From Verrucomicrobiaceae bacterium (GTDB taxonomy: Bacteria > Verrucomicrobiota > Verrucomicrobiia > Verrucomicrobiales > Verrucomicrobiaceae), in NCBI GenBank assembly GCA_016795465.1, contig JAEUHK010000094.1, positions 1 to 64,000 of the forward strand: a stretch of 64,000 nt of DNA. The letters run 5' to 3'. Below the pieces are notes generated by a model that had not been told where the DNA came from, ran no database searches, and saw only the letters and a list, made by a program, of their open reading frames with translations. Positions 35,676 through 44,784 of this stretch are shown one piece after another. Both the position numbers and the translations under genes were made by a program. Each line of letters starts with the position of its first letter. The stretch's first letter is position 1.

Positions 35676-36323
35676 CTATGCCCGACGCGGCACTTCAGCG
35701 ATTTGATCGTTGATCGTGACCCAAACACGATCGTCAGGCTCGCGTTGAATCATCTTCAAGCCCGTGAAGTCACCAAACGCAGGAAGCACCAGAGCTTCAC
35801 GACGCTGCCAGAAGCACGGAAGCTTCGTTTTGCGCACTCTCGCAGCTCCGAGCGCGATGCCTGGATGCAAATGACCGCACAGTGTCGGCTCCACGGTGTC
35901 TTCGGGCGGGAAATGACGCACACGCCATGGTCCGACGAGATCGCCTTCGTCGAGGATTTCGGCATCGGGCAGCCAATCGGCCCAGGGGACGCGTTTGTCG
36001 TGATTGCCGGGCACGATGAGCCATTTCACGTCGCCGCGATGCTGCGCGAGCTTTTCGACGACTTGCTGCGTGCCGGGAGATTTCGCGTGAAACACATCGC
36101 CGAGCACCACGAGGCTCTTCGCGGACGTTTTGGCCGTCAATTCGGTCAATCGTGTCAAAATGCGATCATCGGGTCCTTCCGGCAAAGCGAGGCCGGCATC
36201 GCGAAACACGGCCGTTTTGCCCAAATGCAGGTCGCTGACGAAAAGCAACCCGCGCCGCGCATCGAAGGCCGCGCCTTCGGGGAGCAGTTGGAGGTCGTTG
36301 GAGCCATGGCGGATAGCGAGCAT
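35676..36323 (-). CDS. pdeM: Ligase-associated DNA damage response endonuclease PdeM
   Basis: A calcineurin-like metallophosphoesterase of 215 residues from ATG 36323 (MLAIRHGSNDLQLLPEG). Metal-binding motifs are all present: VSDLHLGKTAVFRDAG, VLGDVFHAKS, VPGNHDKR and CGHLHPGI. In other bacteria PdeM clusters with an ATP-dependent DNA ligase, an Lhr-type helicase and an exonuclease in a DNA repair set. Here only the helicase is adjacent, 87 nt upstream on the same strand. A longer frame from 36395 reads through a degenerate repeat. Confidence 0.88.
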   Translation of the reverse strand: MLAIRHGSNDLQLLPEGAAFDARRGLLFVSDLHLGKTAVFRDAGLALPEGPDDRILTRLTELTAKTSAKSLVVLGDVFHAKSPGTQQVVEKLAQHRGDVKWLIVPGNHDKRVPWADWLPDAEILDEGDLVGPWRVRHFPPEDTVEPTLCGHLHPGIALGAARVRKTKLPCFWQRREALVLPAFGDFTGLKMIQREPDDRVWVTINDQIAEVPRRA

Positions 36324-36339
36324 GCGGGCGGCGGGGAGA

Positions 36340-36410
36340 TGGAGTATTGGATTGGTGAATCGGAGTCGCGAGCATTCAATTCTCCAACAATCCATGACTC
36401 CAACACTCCA
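36340..36410. repeat. Degenerate TGGAGTATTGGA inverted/word repeat
   Basis: In the 87-nt gap between the helicase and pdeM genes, TGGAGTATTGGATTGG (36340-36355) has an imperfect inverted copy ending at 36410 (12 nt, 1 mismatch). The right arm is itself a near-tandem CCAACAATCC/CCAACACTCC word repeat. Confidence 0.5.
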
Positions 36411-38852
36411 TCATCGCCGGGCAGCGATTTCGAGTTCTTGCAGCATCCTTGCGAGCACATCGGCGGGATCGTCTTTGCCGACGGAGTGCGAAATGCGATC
36501 CGCCCACAATGGAAACGCGAGTGGCGTGAGGCGGGCGCATTCGCGAAGGACGAGTTGGCGACTCTGCAAAGCATGCAGCGTCTCGGCGAGTCGGGTGAAG
36601 TCCATCTGGCGCTCCAGCACCTCGCGCTGCGATTGGGCCAGTAGGAGATTGGCGGGATCGTATTGCGAAAAGACATCCCAGAGCAGGCCGCTGCTGGTTT
36701 GCAGGCTCTTCAAGGTCGGCGGCGAGCCGGGTGTGCCGCTGAGGATGAGGCCGGCGACTCGGGCGATCTCGCGAAAGTGATGTCGGCCAAGCTCCGCGGC
36801 ATTCACGGAGGCGAGCACATCGGTGAGAAGATCGTCCGGCGAGAGCAGCTCGCGCCAGCGGGCCTCATCGCACTCAAACGGCGTGCTGCTGAAAAGCTCG
36901 ACGCCGTAGTCATTCGGCGTCACACGCAGCGTGAGCGGCTTTTCACGGCCGAGGCGATAGCCGTTGAGCGTGCCGAGTGCGCCATTCACGAGACGACCGG
37001 CAAAAGGATACACATAGGCGTGATAGCCATCGCGAGTGCGCGTGGTCTCGATGAGCAGTTCGTCGGGATTCGGCACGAGCGACCATTTCGCCTGCGTGGC
37101 GAGGATGGGGGCCACTTTGCGCATCTCCGGCGTCGCATCGCCTTCACCAGCGCGGTAGCGGCGCAGTTTTTCGCCCACGGCGGCGCTGAGTTCGCTGGAG
37201 AGCGGGCTCTTGCCGCCCTGCCAGCTCGGGATCTCGCCAAGCGCCTGCTTTTTCGTCGGCACCTGCACGGTCGCCACGAGCGCATGCACGCGCACGAGCT
37301 CCCAAACGCGTCCGCCAAAGATGAAACACTTCCCCGGCCGGATGCCTGCGATGAACCACTCCTCCACGCTGCCGAGACGACGACCATTTTTCAGCCGCAG
37401 CGACACGGAGGCGTCCGCGACGATGGTGCCGATGCTCATGCGATGAATGCGGGCCATCTTAGCATCGGTGAGGCGGTGCAGGCCGTTTTCATCAACGCGA
37501 AGCTTTTGGTATTGCGGGTAGGCTTTCAAGACGCCGCCGGTGGTCACAAAGGTCAGCGTCCACCTCCATTCATCATCGCTGAGCTGCGCAAAGGCATGCG
37601 TGCCGCGCACTTCGGCCAGCATTTCATCGGCTTTGAAGCCGCCGCCGAGGCCGATGGTGATGAGATGCTGCGCGAGGAGATCGAGCGGCTTCAAAACGGG
37701 CCGGCGCTGCTCAATGCGCCGCGCCTCCATCGCCTCGCGAGCGGCGGAGAACTCGATGATTTCGAGCGCGTTCGTCGGCACGCCGAGCACGCGACTGGTC
37801 TCGCCAGGTCGATGGCCGCTGCGGCCAGCACGTTGCAACAACCGCGCGATGCCCTTCGGGCTGCCGACTTGAATCACCTGCTGCACTGGCGAGAAATCGA
37901 CACCGAGATCGAGAGACGAGGTGCAGACGACGCACTTCACCGTGCCCTCGCGCAAACGCTGCTCCACGACCTCGCGCTCCTCGCGGTCGATGCTGCTGTG
38001 ATGCATCGCGAGCTGCTCGCTCCACTCCGGCCGCGCCTCCAGCAGCTCTTGAAACCAGATCTCCGTCTGCGAACGCGTGTTCGTGAACAGCAGCGTCGTC
38101 TGCGCTGCCTCGATGCGCTGCAAGACGGCCTTCACGAGCTTCACGCCGAGGTGACCGCTCCACGGAAAGGTCTCCACATCCTCCGGCATCAACGTCTCCA
38201 CCTCAATGCGCTTGCGGTCCTTGCCATGAATGAGCACGCCCTCTTTCGCCGCACTGCCGAGCAGCACGCGCATGGCTTCGTCGAGATTGCCAATCGTCGC
38301 CGAGAGGCCCCAGACACGCAGTTGTGGATTCAGCGCTCGCAACCGAGCCAGACAAAGCTCCGTCTGCACGCCGCGCTTCGAGCCCATCAACTCATGCCAC
38401 TCATCCACGATCACGGCGCGGAGGCCGCTGAGATTCGCTTTTTGCACTTCATCGGTCAAAAGCAGCGAAAGACTCTCCGGCGTCGTCACCAGCGCGAAGG
38501 GCGGCTTCGTTTTCTGCCGTGCCCGCACACTGCTCGATGTATCACCCGTGCGAGCCTCGACCTTTTGCGAGCCTTCAATGACCTCCTGCAAACTGCGCAC
38601 CGTGTCCGCTGCCAGCGCCCGCAGCGGCGTGATCCACAGCACACGCAGCCCGCTCTCCTCGCCATGCGTCATCACCGGCCCCAGCCAGGCCGCGAGCGTT
38701 TTGCCCAAACCCGTCGGCGCATGAATCAAACCGCTCTTTCCCGCCGCGTAAGCCTCCCACGTCTCCTTCTGAAACGGCATCGGCTTCCATCCACGTGCCT
38801 CAAACCATCGCCGCAGCGGCGGGGTGAGTGGTTTGAGGCTTGGAGCGGGCAT
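36411..38852 (-). CDS. Ligase-associated Lhr-like DEXH-box helicase
   Basis: An SF2 DNA helicase of 813 residues from ATG 38852 (MPAPSLKPLTPPLRRWF); an in-frame GTG 27 nt earlier is possible. Motif I is HAPTGLGKT, Ia ITPLRALAADT, II DEWHEL, III SATIGN, and in domain two TSSLDLGVDF and LLQRAGRSGHRPGE (motif VI). The order of Lhr-core, winged helix and beta-barrel domains and the length are typical of the ligase-associated subfamily. It unwinds DNA in repair together with a ligase and PdeM. No ligase or exonuclease gene is adjacent. Confidence 0.9.
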   Translation of the reverse strand: MPAPSLKPLTPPLRRWFEARGWKPMPFQKETWEAYAAGKSGLIHAPTGLGKTLAAWLGPVMTHGEESGLRVLWITPLRALAADTVRSLQEVIEGSQKVEARTGDTSSSVRARQKTKPPFALVTTPESLSLLLTDEVQKANLSGLRAVIVDEWHELMGSKRGVQTELCLARLRALNPQLRVWGLSATIGNLDEAMRVLLGSAAKEGVLIHGKDRKRIEVETLMPEDVETFPWSGHLGVKLVKAVLQRIEAAQTTLLFTNTRSQTEIWFQELLEARPEWSEQLAMHHSSIDREEREVVEQRLREGTVKCVVCTSSLDLGVDFSPVQQVIQVGSPKGIARLLQRAGRSGHRPGETSRVLGVPTNALEIIEFSAAREAMEARRIEQRRPVLKPLDLLAQHLITIGLGGGFKADEMLAEVRGTHAFAQLSDDEWRWTLTFVTTGGVLKAYPQYQKLRVDENGLHRLTDAKMARIHRMSIGTIVADASVSLRLKNGRRLGSVEEWFIAGIRPGKCFIFGGRVWELVRVHALVATVQVPTKKQALGEIPSWQGGKSPLSSELSAAVGEKLRRYRAGEGDATPEMRKVAPILATQAKWSLVPNPDELLIETTRTRDGYHAYVYPFAGRLVNGALGTLNGYRLGREKPLTLRVTPNDYGVELFSSTPFECDEARWRELLSPDDLLTDVLASVNAAELGRHHFREIARVAGLILSGTPGSPPTLKSLQTSSGLLWDVFSQYDPANLLLAQSQREVLERQMDFTRLAETLHALQSRQLVLRECARLTPLAFPLWADRISHSVGKDDPADVLARMLQELEIAARR

Positions 38853-38883
38853 GTCGTGCGATTTAGATGGCTTCGGCACCCAT

Positions 38884-39231
38884 TCAACGCTTGCGCAGAC
38901 GCTTCAGCTTCTCACCCACGCGGACGATGGCCTCGATGGCGGGCTTGAGTTCGCCACCCACATCTGTGAGAGAGTATTCGACCGTCGGCGGCGAGCTTGG
39001 CTGCTCGTGACGCTCCACGACGCCGATCTCGACGAGATGACGAAGGCGTTGCGTGAGCATTTTGGCCGAGATGCCGGCGAGATCGTGTTTCAGCTCGCTG
39101 AAGCGGCGCGGGCCGCCGCTGAGATACCAGATGATGTTGGGTGTCCAGGCGCCGCCGAGGAAGCTCATGCAAAGCTTCAGCGGACAGGTGGCGGGCGGCG
39201 GTGTGACTCTGCTTTTGCGGCGAGGAACCAT
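38884..39231 (-). CDS. HxlR family transcriptional regulator
   Basis: A winged-helix regulator of 115 residues from ATG 39231 (MVPRRKSRVTPPP). The family pattern is clear: CPLKLCMSFLGGAWTPNIIWYLSGGPRRFSE (broken across two motifs), followed by GISAKMLTQRLRHLVEIGVVER and a wing with YSLTDVGGEL. The Cys at the start of CPL is the redox-sensing position in some HxlR proteins. It is divergent from a nitroreductase gene 103 nt away, so it probably controls that gene and itself. Confidence 0.9.
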   Translation of the reverse strand: MVPRRKSRVTPPPATCPLKLCMSFLGGAWTPNIIWYLSGGPRRFSELKHDLAGISAKMLTQRLRHLVEIGVVERHEQPSSPPTVEYSLTDVGGELKPAIEAIVRVGEKLKRLRKR

Positions 39232-39290
39232 GGAATGGGAGGTCTGGTTACCAGTCGGATACTGGATTTCGAGAGACTGACAAGCCTCGC

Positions 39291-39307
39291 GGTTTACAAA
39301 AGTAACC
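39291..39307. promoter_or_regulatory. Candidate HxlR operator
   Basis: GGTTTAC-AAAA-GTAACC is an almost perfect inverted repeat in the 103-nt divergent region between the HxlR regulator and nitroreductase genes. A further GGTTACC lies at 39246-39252. HxlR regulators often bind spaced palindromes of this kind. The regulator-site link is inferred from position. Confidence 0.45.
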
Positions 39308-39334
39308 ACGTGCGGCAATTCACCGCACTTTCCC

Positions 39335-39943
39335 ATGAACATCCTCGAAGCCATCGAAACCCGCCGTTCCATCAAGCACTACGATTCCTCTCACATCATG
39401 CCGGAGGCAGACGTCGCAAAGCTGATGGAGCTGGCCTGCCTCGCTCCATCGTCCTTCAACATGCAAAACTACCGCTTTGTGCTCGTGCGCGATCCGGAAC
39501 TCCGCCGGCAAATCCGCGCCGTGGCCTGGGATCAGGCGCAGGTGACCGATGCCTCGCTGCTGGTGGTGATGTGTGCGGATTTGAAGGCGCACGAGCATCA
39601 GCCGGAACGCTACTGGAGTCATGCGCCGCAGCCTGTGCAGGACATTTTGGTGCCAGCTTTGAAGGGCTTTTATGCCGGCAAGGATCAACTCATCCGCGAC
39701 GAGGCGATGCGCTCATCGGCACTCGGTGGCATGACGCTGATGCTGGCGGCACGTGGACTTGGCTATGAGAGCTGCCCGATGGTGGGATTTGATCCCGAGG
39801 CGGTCTCCAAGATCATCCGGCTGCCCGCAGATCATGCGATCAGCTTCATGATCGCGATTGGCAAGAGTTTGCAGGAGCCGTGGCCGCGTGGCGATCGTCT
39901 CGACAAGAGCGAGACCGTGATCACCAACCAGTTCCCTGAGTGA
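39335..39943 (+). CDS. Nitroreductase family protein
   Basis: An FMN-dependent NAD(P)H oxidoreductase of 202 residues. ETRRSIKHYDSSHIMPEADV at the N-terminus and LACLAPSSFNMQNYRFVLV are typical FMN-binding stretches, as is ARGLGYESCPMVGFDPEAV. Members reduce nitro compounds, quinones or other electrophiles. Regulation by the divergent HxlR gene fits a response to reactive electrophiles. The TGA stop overlaps an in-frame GTG of the next gene, so the two are likely one operon. Confidence 0.92.
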   Translation: MNILEAIETRRSIKHYDSSHIMPEADVAKLMELACLAPSSFNMQNYRFVLVRDPELRRQIRAVAWDQAQVTDASLLVVMCADLKAHEHQPERYWSHAPQPVQDILVPALKGFYAGKDQLIRDEAMRSSALGGMTLMLAARGLGYESCPMVGFDPEAVSKIIRLPADHAISFMIAIGKSLQEPWPRGDRLDKSETVITNQFPE

Positions 39944-39945
39944 GC

Positions 39946-41235
39946 ATGAACGCCTTCACATCACGCATCGGCATCGAGCATCCGATTGTACAGGGTCCGT
40001 TTGGCGGCGGACTGTCGTCTGTGCGGCTCGCTGCCGCTGTTTCGAATGCAGGCGGACTCGGCTCCTTCGGAGCGCATCATTTGTCTCCGAATCAGATGCG
40101 CGAGGTGATTCACGATCTGCAAAGAGCCACGGCGAAGCCCTTCAACATCAACTTGTGGGTATCGCGACATGATCCAGGCGCAGAAGTGATGACATCGGAG
40201 CATCACGCGCTCGGTTTGCGGCAGTTTGCGCCGATTTATGAACGTCTCGGCATTGCGGTGCCGCCCATCGAGCCACCGGACGATTTCACGTTTGAGCAGC
40301 AGGTGGAGGTGATTCTCGAATTGCGCCCCCAAGTGTTCAGTTTCGTGTTTGGCATCCCAAATGCCGAAATCCTGCTTGAATGCGCCCAACGCGGCATTTT
40401 GACCGTGGGTGCCGCTACGACGCTCGAAGAAGCCGCCGCACTCGATGAGGCCGGCGTCGATATGATCGTCGCGACGGGTTCCGATGCAGGCGGACATCGT
40501 CCGAGCTTCCTGCGTCCGGCCGAGGACTCGCTCACGGGCACGCTTTCGCTCGTGCCGCAGGTGCGAAAAGTCACGCGCAGGCCGGTGATCGCGGCCGGAG
40601 GCATCGCGGAGGCCCATGGCGTCCGGGCGGCCTTTCAACTCGGTGCCGACGCGGTGCAGATCGGAACCGCTTTTCTCGCCTGCGAGGAATCCAACTGCCC
40701 GCCGCTGCATCGCGAGGCTCTTTTTACTACCGCCGCGGCCCGCACGCGACTCAGCCGACGTTTCACCGGCAGACTCGCCCGCTTCATGAGCACGCCGCTG
40801 CTGGAAGAACTCGAACGCAGCGATCACGCGGCGCTCCCCTTCCCGTTGCAGGCCGATTTCAACCGACCCGTGAAGACTCAAGGTGTGAAACGAAACCAAG
40901 CAGACCTGCTGCCGCTTTACGCCGGGCAGGCGGCTCCGCTTCTTCGACATCGCGACGCTGCGAGCGTGATGCATGATCTCGTCGGGGGATTGTCGTCAAT
41001 ACCCATTGCGCCCTATTGTGAACCAGACTCACGGCCTGCGAAGCCGGAAGAACGTCGCCGGAGTGCTGGGCGTGATGGGCGCGGAGTAGCTGGTCGTGGT
41101 TGTGCTATTCGGCACCGGGGTCCAGCCGCCTTCGGCGAGGCTGCCGGTTTGGGATTCGAGGATCCAGCCGAGATGAGTCGAGGGCCAGGTGATGGTGAAG
41201 TTCGACGGTGTGGGAGTCGCAACGGTGAACGATGA
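39946..41235 (+). CDS. Nitronate monooxygenase-like flavoprotein with atypical C-terminus
   Basis: A TIM-barrel flavoprotein of the nitronate monooxygenase/2-nitropropane dioxygenase family. IEHPIVQGPFGGGLSSVRLA, ATGSDAGGHRPSFL (FMN phosphate loop) and VIAAGGIAEAHGVRAAFQ (broken here) are diagnostic. Start ATG 39946; an in-frame GTG at 39940 overlaps the nitroreductase stop. The family fold ends near residue 355-360 (SVMHDLVGGLSSIP). The last 70 residues are Arg/Gly/Glu-rich and antisense to the end of the convergent GH128 gene for 207 nt, so the true stop may have been lost or a frameshift may be present; the +1 frame has a stop near 41022. Confidence 0.85.
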   Translation: MNAFTSRIGIEHPIVQGPFGGGLSSVRLAAAVSNAGGLGSFGAHHLSPNQMREVIHDLQRATAKPFNINLWVSRHDPGAEVMTSEHHALGLRQFAPIYERLGIAVPPIEPPDDFTFEQQVEVILELRPQVFSFVFGIPNAEILLECAQRGILTVGAATTLEEAAALDEAGVDMIVATGSDAGGHRPSFLRPAEDSLTGTLSLVPQVRKVTRRPVIAAGGIAEAHGVRAAFQLGADAVQIGTAFLACEESNCPPLHREALFTTAAARTRLSRRFTGRLARFMSTPLLEELERSDHAALPFPLQADFNRPVKTQGVKRNQADLLPLYAGQAAPLLRHRDAASVMHDLVGGLSSIPIAPYCEPDSRPAKPEERRRSAGRDGRGVAGRGCAIRHRGPAAFGEAAGLGFEDPAEMSRGPGDGEVRRCGSRNGER

Positions 41236-44200
41236 AGTTGGAGGCAACGTGGCGATGACGGGCGTGGCGGTGGCGGCGGTGGATGGGATGGATTCGTAGC
41301 CGGTGAGGTCGGTGGCGGTGACGGTGTAGTAGTAAGGGGTGCCGTTTTGCAGGGCGGTGCTGGTGAAGGTGTTCGTCGTGAGATTGCCGGAGACGAGGGT
41401 GAAGGGGCCGCTCGGGCCGGTACTGCGATAGACTTTGTAGAAGGAGAAGTCGGCGTTGGGGCTCGCGGTCCAGTTGAGCGTGATTTGCGTGTCGCCAGCG
41501 GTGGGGGTGAGGCCGGTGAGGGTGGCGGGGGCGGTGGTTTCGACCGGCGAGTAGGGCACGATGAGGCGAAACTTCACGTTATCGCCAGTGCTGGTGTTGC
41601 TGACCATGCTGAAGGCGCCGGTGAGATCGCGCAGACGTCGCGTGCTGGCGGAGGCGGCGGGGTTTTCGATGTAGAACCAGCCGAATTGATCTTCGACAAG
41701 GCTCCATTCGACGGCGGTGCCTGTGGTGTGCGCGGGGGCAAAGTTCAACGCGCTGCCGGTGTAGCGCAGGCGTCGGCCATCGCGCAGCGAGGTGATGTAA
41801 TAGAGGCCGGTGGTGCCGGTGGGACGCAGGACCCATTGCGTGAGGCTGCTGCCCTCGCGAATCCATTGCTCGCTCGGGCCGGTGGAGCTGACGGCGTTTT
41901 GCAGGCGCTTCCGCTCGGCTTTGTTGTGAAGGAAATACGCCTTGTCAGCGCGCACGTTGGCATCGCCATCCCACGCGAAGTAGAGTTCGCCGAACGCCGT
42001 GGGCGTGCTGCCATCGGCCTTGTAGGCATTGGATCGCGGGCCGGTGGGGTCCCAGGGATTCGTCTGCTCAGCGCCGCTGAAAAGGAAGAGCGAGTAATGC
42101 CGCAGCCATGGCAGCGACTCCGCACGCCACATGAACTCGGCGAGCCAGTTGTAGTTGTCCTCCTCGGTCCACGTGGCGGTGCCACCCCAGTCCACGGTGG
42201 AGAACTCCGTCAGCCACACAGGCCGTCCCCAGGCGTTGTATTGTCCCTGCAGCTCGGAGATGAGCCCACTCGGGTCACCGTTGTTCGGACCCGGATATTT
42301 GTGTGTGGCGACGACATCCATGCGGTAGCCGAGGCTCTGCGCCTGCGTCATGAAATCGTCCATCCAGGCATTGCCGGGATTCACCGTCACGGGACTGGCG
42401 AGCGGCATGTCCGTGCGCTCGAGTCGCGGCCAGAGCGTGATCGCATCCGCCACGGTGATGTTTGCCTGGCTGGCGCCGTCAGGCTCGTTGAAGCCGAGGA
42501 CATGCGTCGATTTGTCCTCGCGTTTCCAACCGGGCACGAACTGCTCCAGCGTGCCCCAACTGAAATTCCCCCACTGCATCGGATGAAACACGACGCTCGT
42601 CGGCAGGCTGTTGGAGTTGGTGCGTCCCCAGTTGTAGCCCCACGAGCCTTGGATCTCGGCCTGCCGGTTGATGAAGCCCGCCATGCCCTTCTTCGGGTAA
42701 TGCGTCTGGAAAACGAAGCGCCAGTGCTGCGTGGTGCCGCCATTCATCACCTGCTGCACGAGCCCGGTGCCCGCGGTGAGGCCTGCGGACGCGGAATCGA
42801 CGACGAGGCCGCTCCAGTCGTTCACGAGATAAAAATCTGTGCCGTCCACCGATACAAGCCGCCAGTTCTGATGCGGCATCGAGGTGTAGTTTTGATCCAC
42901 GAGCGCCGCACCAGCCGTGGTGGTCAAGGTCGCGCCTGCGAGGCATCGGCCCGTGCTGCGATTGCGCAGGCGATAGGTGTTCGTGCCGACATTCAGCAGC
43001 AATTGATACTGTTCCAGCTCCGCCGCGAGCGTGCCGGGATCGAGCACCGGGGCGCTGCCATTCACCGCCATCGCGAGACCGGACGCACGCTGGATCACTT
43101 GATAATAGCCGTCGTTGTAGTCCTCGAACTTTTGCGTCGGCGGTGCCGCACCGATCACATCCTGACCGAGCGCGTAACCCGCGCCGCCATTCGCGGGGAA
43201 GATGCACAGCTCGCGCACGGCACTGGTGGATGCGTTGTTGAAAGTGAGCCGCACCTGCGAGGTCGTCGGTGCGGTGGTGAAGGTGATCACGCGGGCTGCG
43301 CTCGTGTTGCCCGTGATCACGCCACCAGCGATGTCCGCCCACGCGGTGCCGGTCCAGTATTGCAGCGTGAAGTCGCTCAGCGGCGCGATGCTGCCATCGC
43401 CGGAGTAAAGATGGGCGCTGCCGATCTTCGTCGAGACACGCAGGTCGATGTCGAGCGTGTTCGTGCCCACGGTGGTGGTCTGCCATTTCGACGACGTGCT
43501 CACGTAACCATCGACAGCGAGCTTCGCGTAGTTTGTGCCATTCACCGCACTGGCCACTGCGGGGCGTTTCTTCGCCACACTCAGCTCCACATCCGTGCCG
43601 ATGGGATAGCCCAGCTCGGTTCCCGTGCCCGGTGCGGGATTCGTGCGGAAAAGCGCCATCTCCTTCACCCGCGGACTGCCATCGACATCCGAGTAAAAGC
43701 GGAAGCGGCTCGCGGTGACCGCGCTGGTGAAGATCACATTCACCTCCGTGGCGGTGTTTCCCGTGATGAAGGACCCCGGCGCGTCCACCCAGTTGCCGCC
43801 GGTGAAATATTGCACTTTGAAATTGCCCGGCGTGAGCCCGTCATCGACACCGAGATACAAATGCGCACTGCGCACCGAGATGGTCACTGGCAGCGTGACC
43901 TCGCCCGTGTGCGGATCGGTGGACGTGACGGTGCGCCAACTGTTCTCATTGCCCACGATGCCATCGGTGGCGTAGTCGGCGATGTAGTTGCCATTTTCCG
44001 ATGAAGCCGTCACCGCCTGATACTTCGCCACGTTCAGTCGTCGCGAGCGAGCCGGCAAAGCACCCACTGTGCTGCCCGCCACGCTGATTCGCGGCCCCGT
44101 GCCGCCATCGTAGGCGATCGTGCCCGATTTGAAGACCATAGACCCATTGCTCGTGGCATTGCTCGGCGCGATGCTGATCAGGAATTTCACCGCTGTGATG

Positions 44201-44658
44201 TTCAGCGTGGCCGTGAGCGGCGTGTCAAAGGCGCAGGCATACTCGCCATTCGAGAGATAGGCATAGCTGCCCGCCGCCGTGCCCACCAGCACATCATCGC
44301 CACCGCCGACCGCGCCATCGGCACCCAGGTAGGTGAGGGTCGTCGTGACCGTCGTGGCGTCGTTGTTCGTCGCGCTGGAGTTCGACGCAAACCCGAGTCC
44401 GGTGATCGTCACGGTGGTCGAGCCCTGATTCGCCGTCAGCAGTCCGGAAAAGCTGCGCACATAGCTGCCGCTCGCCGGTTCATGCACCACCACATCCGTC
44501 GTGCCGCCGAGCACCGCGTCATCCATGAAGAACGACGGCCCCAGCAGCGCCGTGACATCCGCTTTGGCATACGTGGCCGCCGAAACGCTGCCACCGCCAA
44601 AACTCAGCCAAAGGGCTGCGACAGCCAAAAAGGCACGAAAAGGAAAACGGAGCTTCAT
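41029..44658 (-). CDS. Secreted GH128-type glucanase with lectin-like domains
   Basis: A 1209-residue secreted protein. ATG 44658 gives a signal peptide (MKLRFPFRAFLAVAALWLSF). Order seen: beta-rich region (30-200), two discoidin-like F5/8C units (about 206-340 and 359-490), a ricin-type trefoil near 511-640 (GYYQVIQRASGLAMAV), a GH128 (asl1-like) catalytic domain about 656-895 with GFNEPDG near 719 (acid/base Glu) and VWLTEFSTVDWGG near 815 (nucleophile Glu), a second ricin-like unit, and an FN3 domain (about 1039-1130). GH128 enzymes cut beta-1,3-glucan. A longer frame back to 45114 overlaps the divergent regulator and was rejected. Confidence 0.85.
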   Translation of the reverse strand: MKLRFPFRAFLAVAALWLSFGGGSVSAATYAKADVTALLGPSFFMDDAVLGGTTDVVVHEPASGSYVRSFSGLLTANQGSTTVTITGLGFASNSSATNNDATTVTTTLTYLGADGAVGGGDDVLVGTAAGSYAYLSNGEYACAFDTPLTATLNITAVKFLISIAPSNATSNGSMVFKSGTIAYDGGTGPRISVAGSTVGALPARSRRLNVAKYQAVTASSENGNYIADYATDGIVGNENSWRTVTSTDPHTGEVTLPVTISVRSAHLYLGVDDGLTPGNFKVQYFTGGNWVDAPGSFITGNTATEVNVIFTSAVTASRFRFYSDVDGSPRVKEMALFRTNPAPGTGTELGYPIGTDVELSVAKKRPAVASAVNGTNYAKLAVDGYVSTSSKWQTTTVGTNTLDIDLRVSTKIGSAHLYSGDGSIAPLSDFTLQYWTGTAWADIAGGVITGNTSAARVITFTTAPTTSQVRLTFNNASTSAVRELCIFPANGGAGYALGQDVIGAAPPTQKFEDYNDGYYQVIQRASGLAMAVNGSAPVLDPGTLAAELEQYQLLLNVGTNTYRLRNRSTGRCLAGATLTTTAGAALVDQNYTSMPHQNWRLVSVDGTDFYLVNDWSGLVVDSASAGLTAGTGLVQQVMNGGTTQHWRFVFQTHYPKKGMAGFINRQAEIQGSWGYNWGRTNSNSLPTSVVFHPMQWGNFSWGTLEQFVPGWKREDKSTHVLGFNEPDGASQANITVADAITLWPRLERTDMPLASPVTVNPGNAWMDDFMTQAQSLGYRMDVVATHKYPGPNNGDPSGLISELQGQYNAWGRPVWLTEFSTVDWGGTATWTEEDNYNWLAEFMWRAESLPWLRHYSLFLFSGAEQTNPWDPTGPRSNAYKADGSTPTAFGELYFAWDGDANVRADKAYFLHNKAERKRLQNAVSSTGPSEQWIREGSSLTQWVLRPTGTTGLYYITSLRDGRRLRYTGSALNFAPAHTTGTAVEWSLVEDQFGWFYIENPAASASTRRLRDLTGAFSMVSNTSTGDNVKFRLIVPYSPVETTAPATLTGLTPTAGDTQITLNWTASPNADFSFYKVYRSTGPSGPFTLVSGNLTTNTFTSTALQNGTPYYYTVTATDLTGYESIPSTAATATPVIATLPPTSSFTVATPTPSNFTITWPSTHLGWILESQTGSLAEGGWTPVPNSTTTTSYSAPITPSTPATFFRLRRP

Positions 44659-44744
44659 GAAGCAAAACAACGAAAAGGGCTGGAGGAGGACGATGCTGCC
44701 GGAAAGCCCTCGCCGCGAAAAGAGGAAACCCATTCGACAACTGG

Positions 44745-44756
44745 CCCCGTATGGGG
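44745..44756. promoter_or_regulatory. CCCC-N4-GGGG palindrome, candidate operator
   Basis: CCCCGTATGGGG lies 29 nt before the GntR-LacI regulator ATG and 87 nt before the GH128 ATG on the other strand. A very similar palindrome (CCCCGATAGGGG) lies upstream of the autotransporter-repeat gene at 53749. Confidence 0.4.
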
Positions 44757-44784
44757 ACATGTTCACGCCGAGCCCCGCCACGCC

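Noticed and set aside
36663..38948. 761-residue open frame on the plus strand
   Set aside because: It is antisense to the Lhr-type helicase, with Arg/His/Leu-rich composition and no motif.
41347..44004. 885-residue open frame on the plus strand
   Set aside because: It is antisense to the GH128 gene, whose signal peptide and catalytic motifs are clear.
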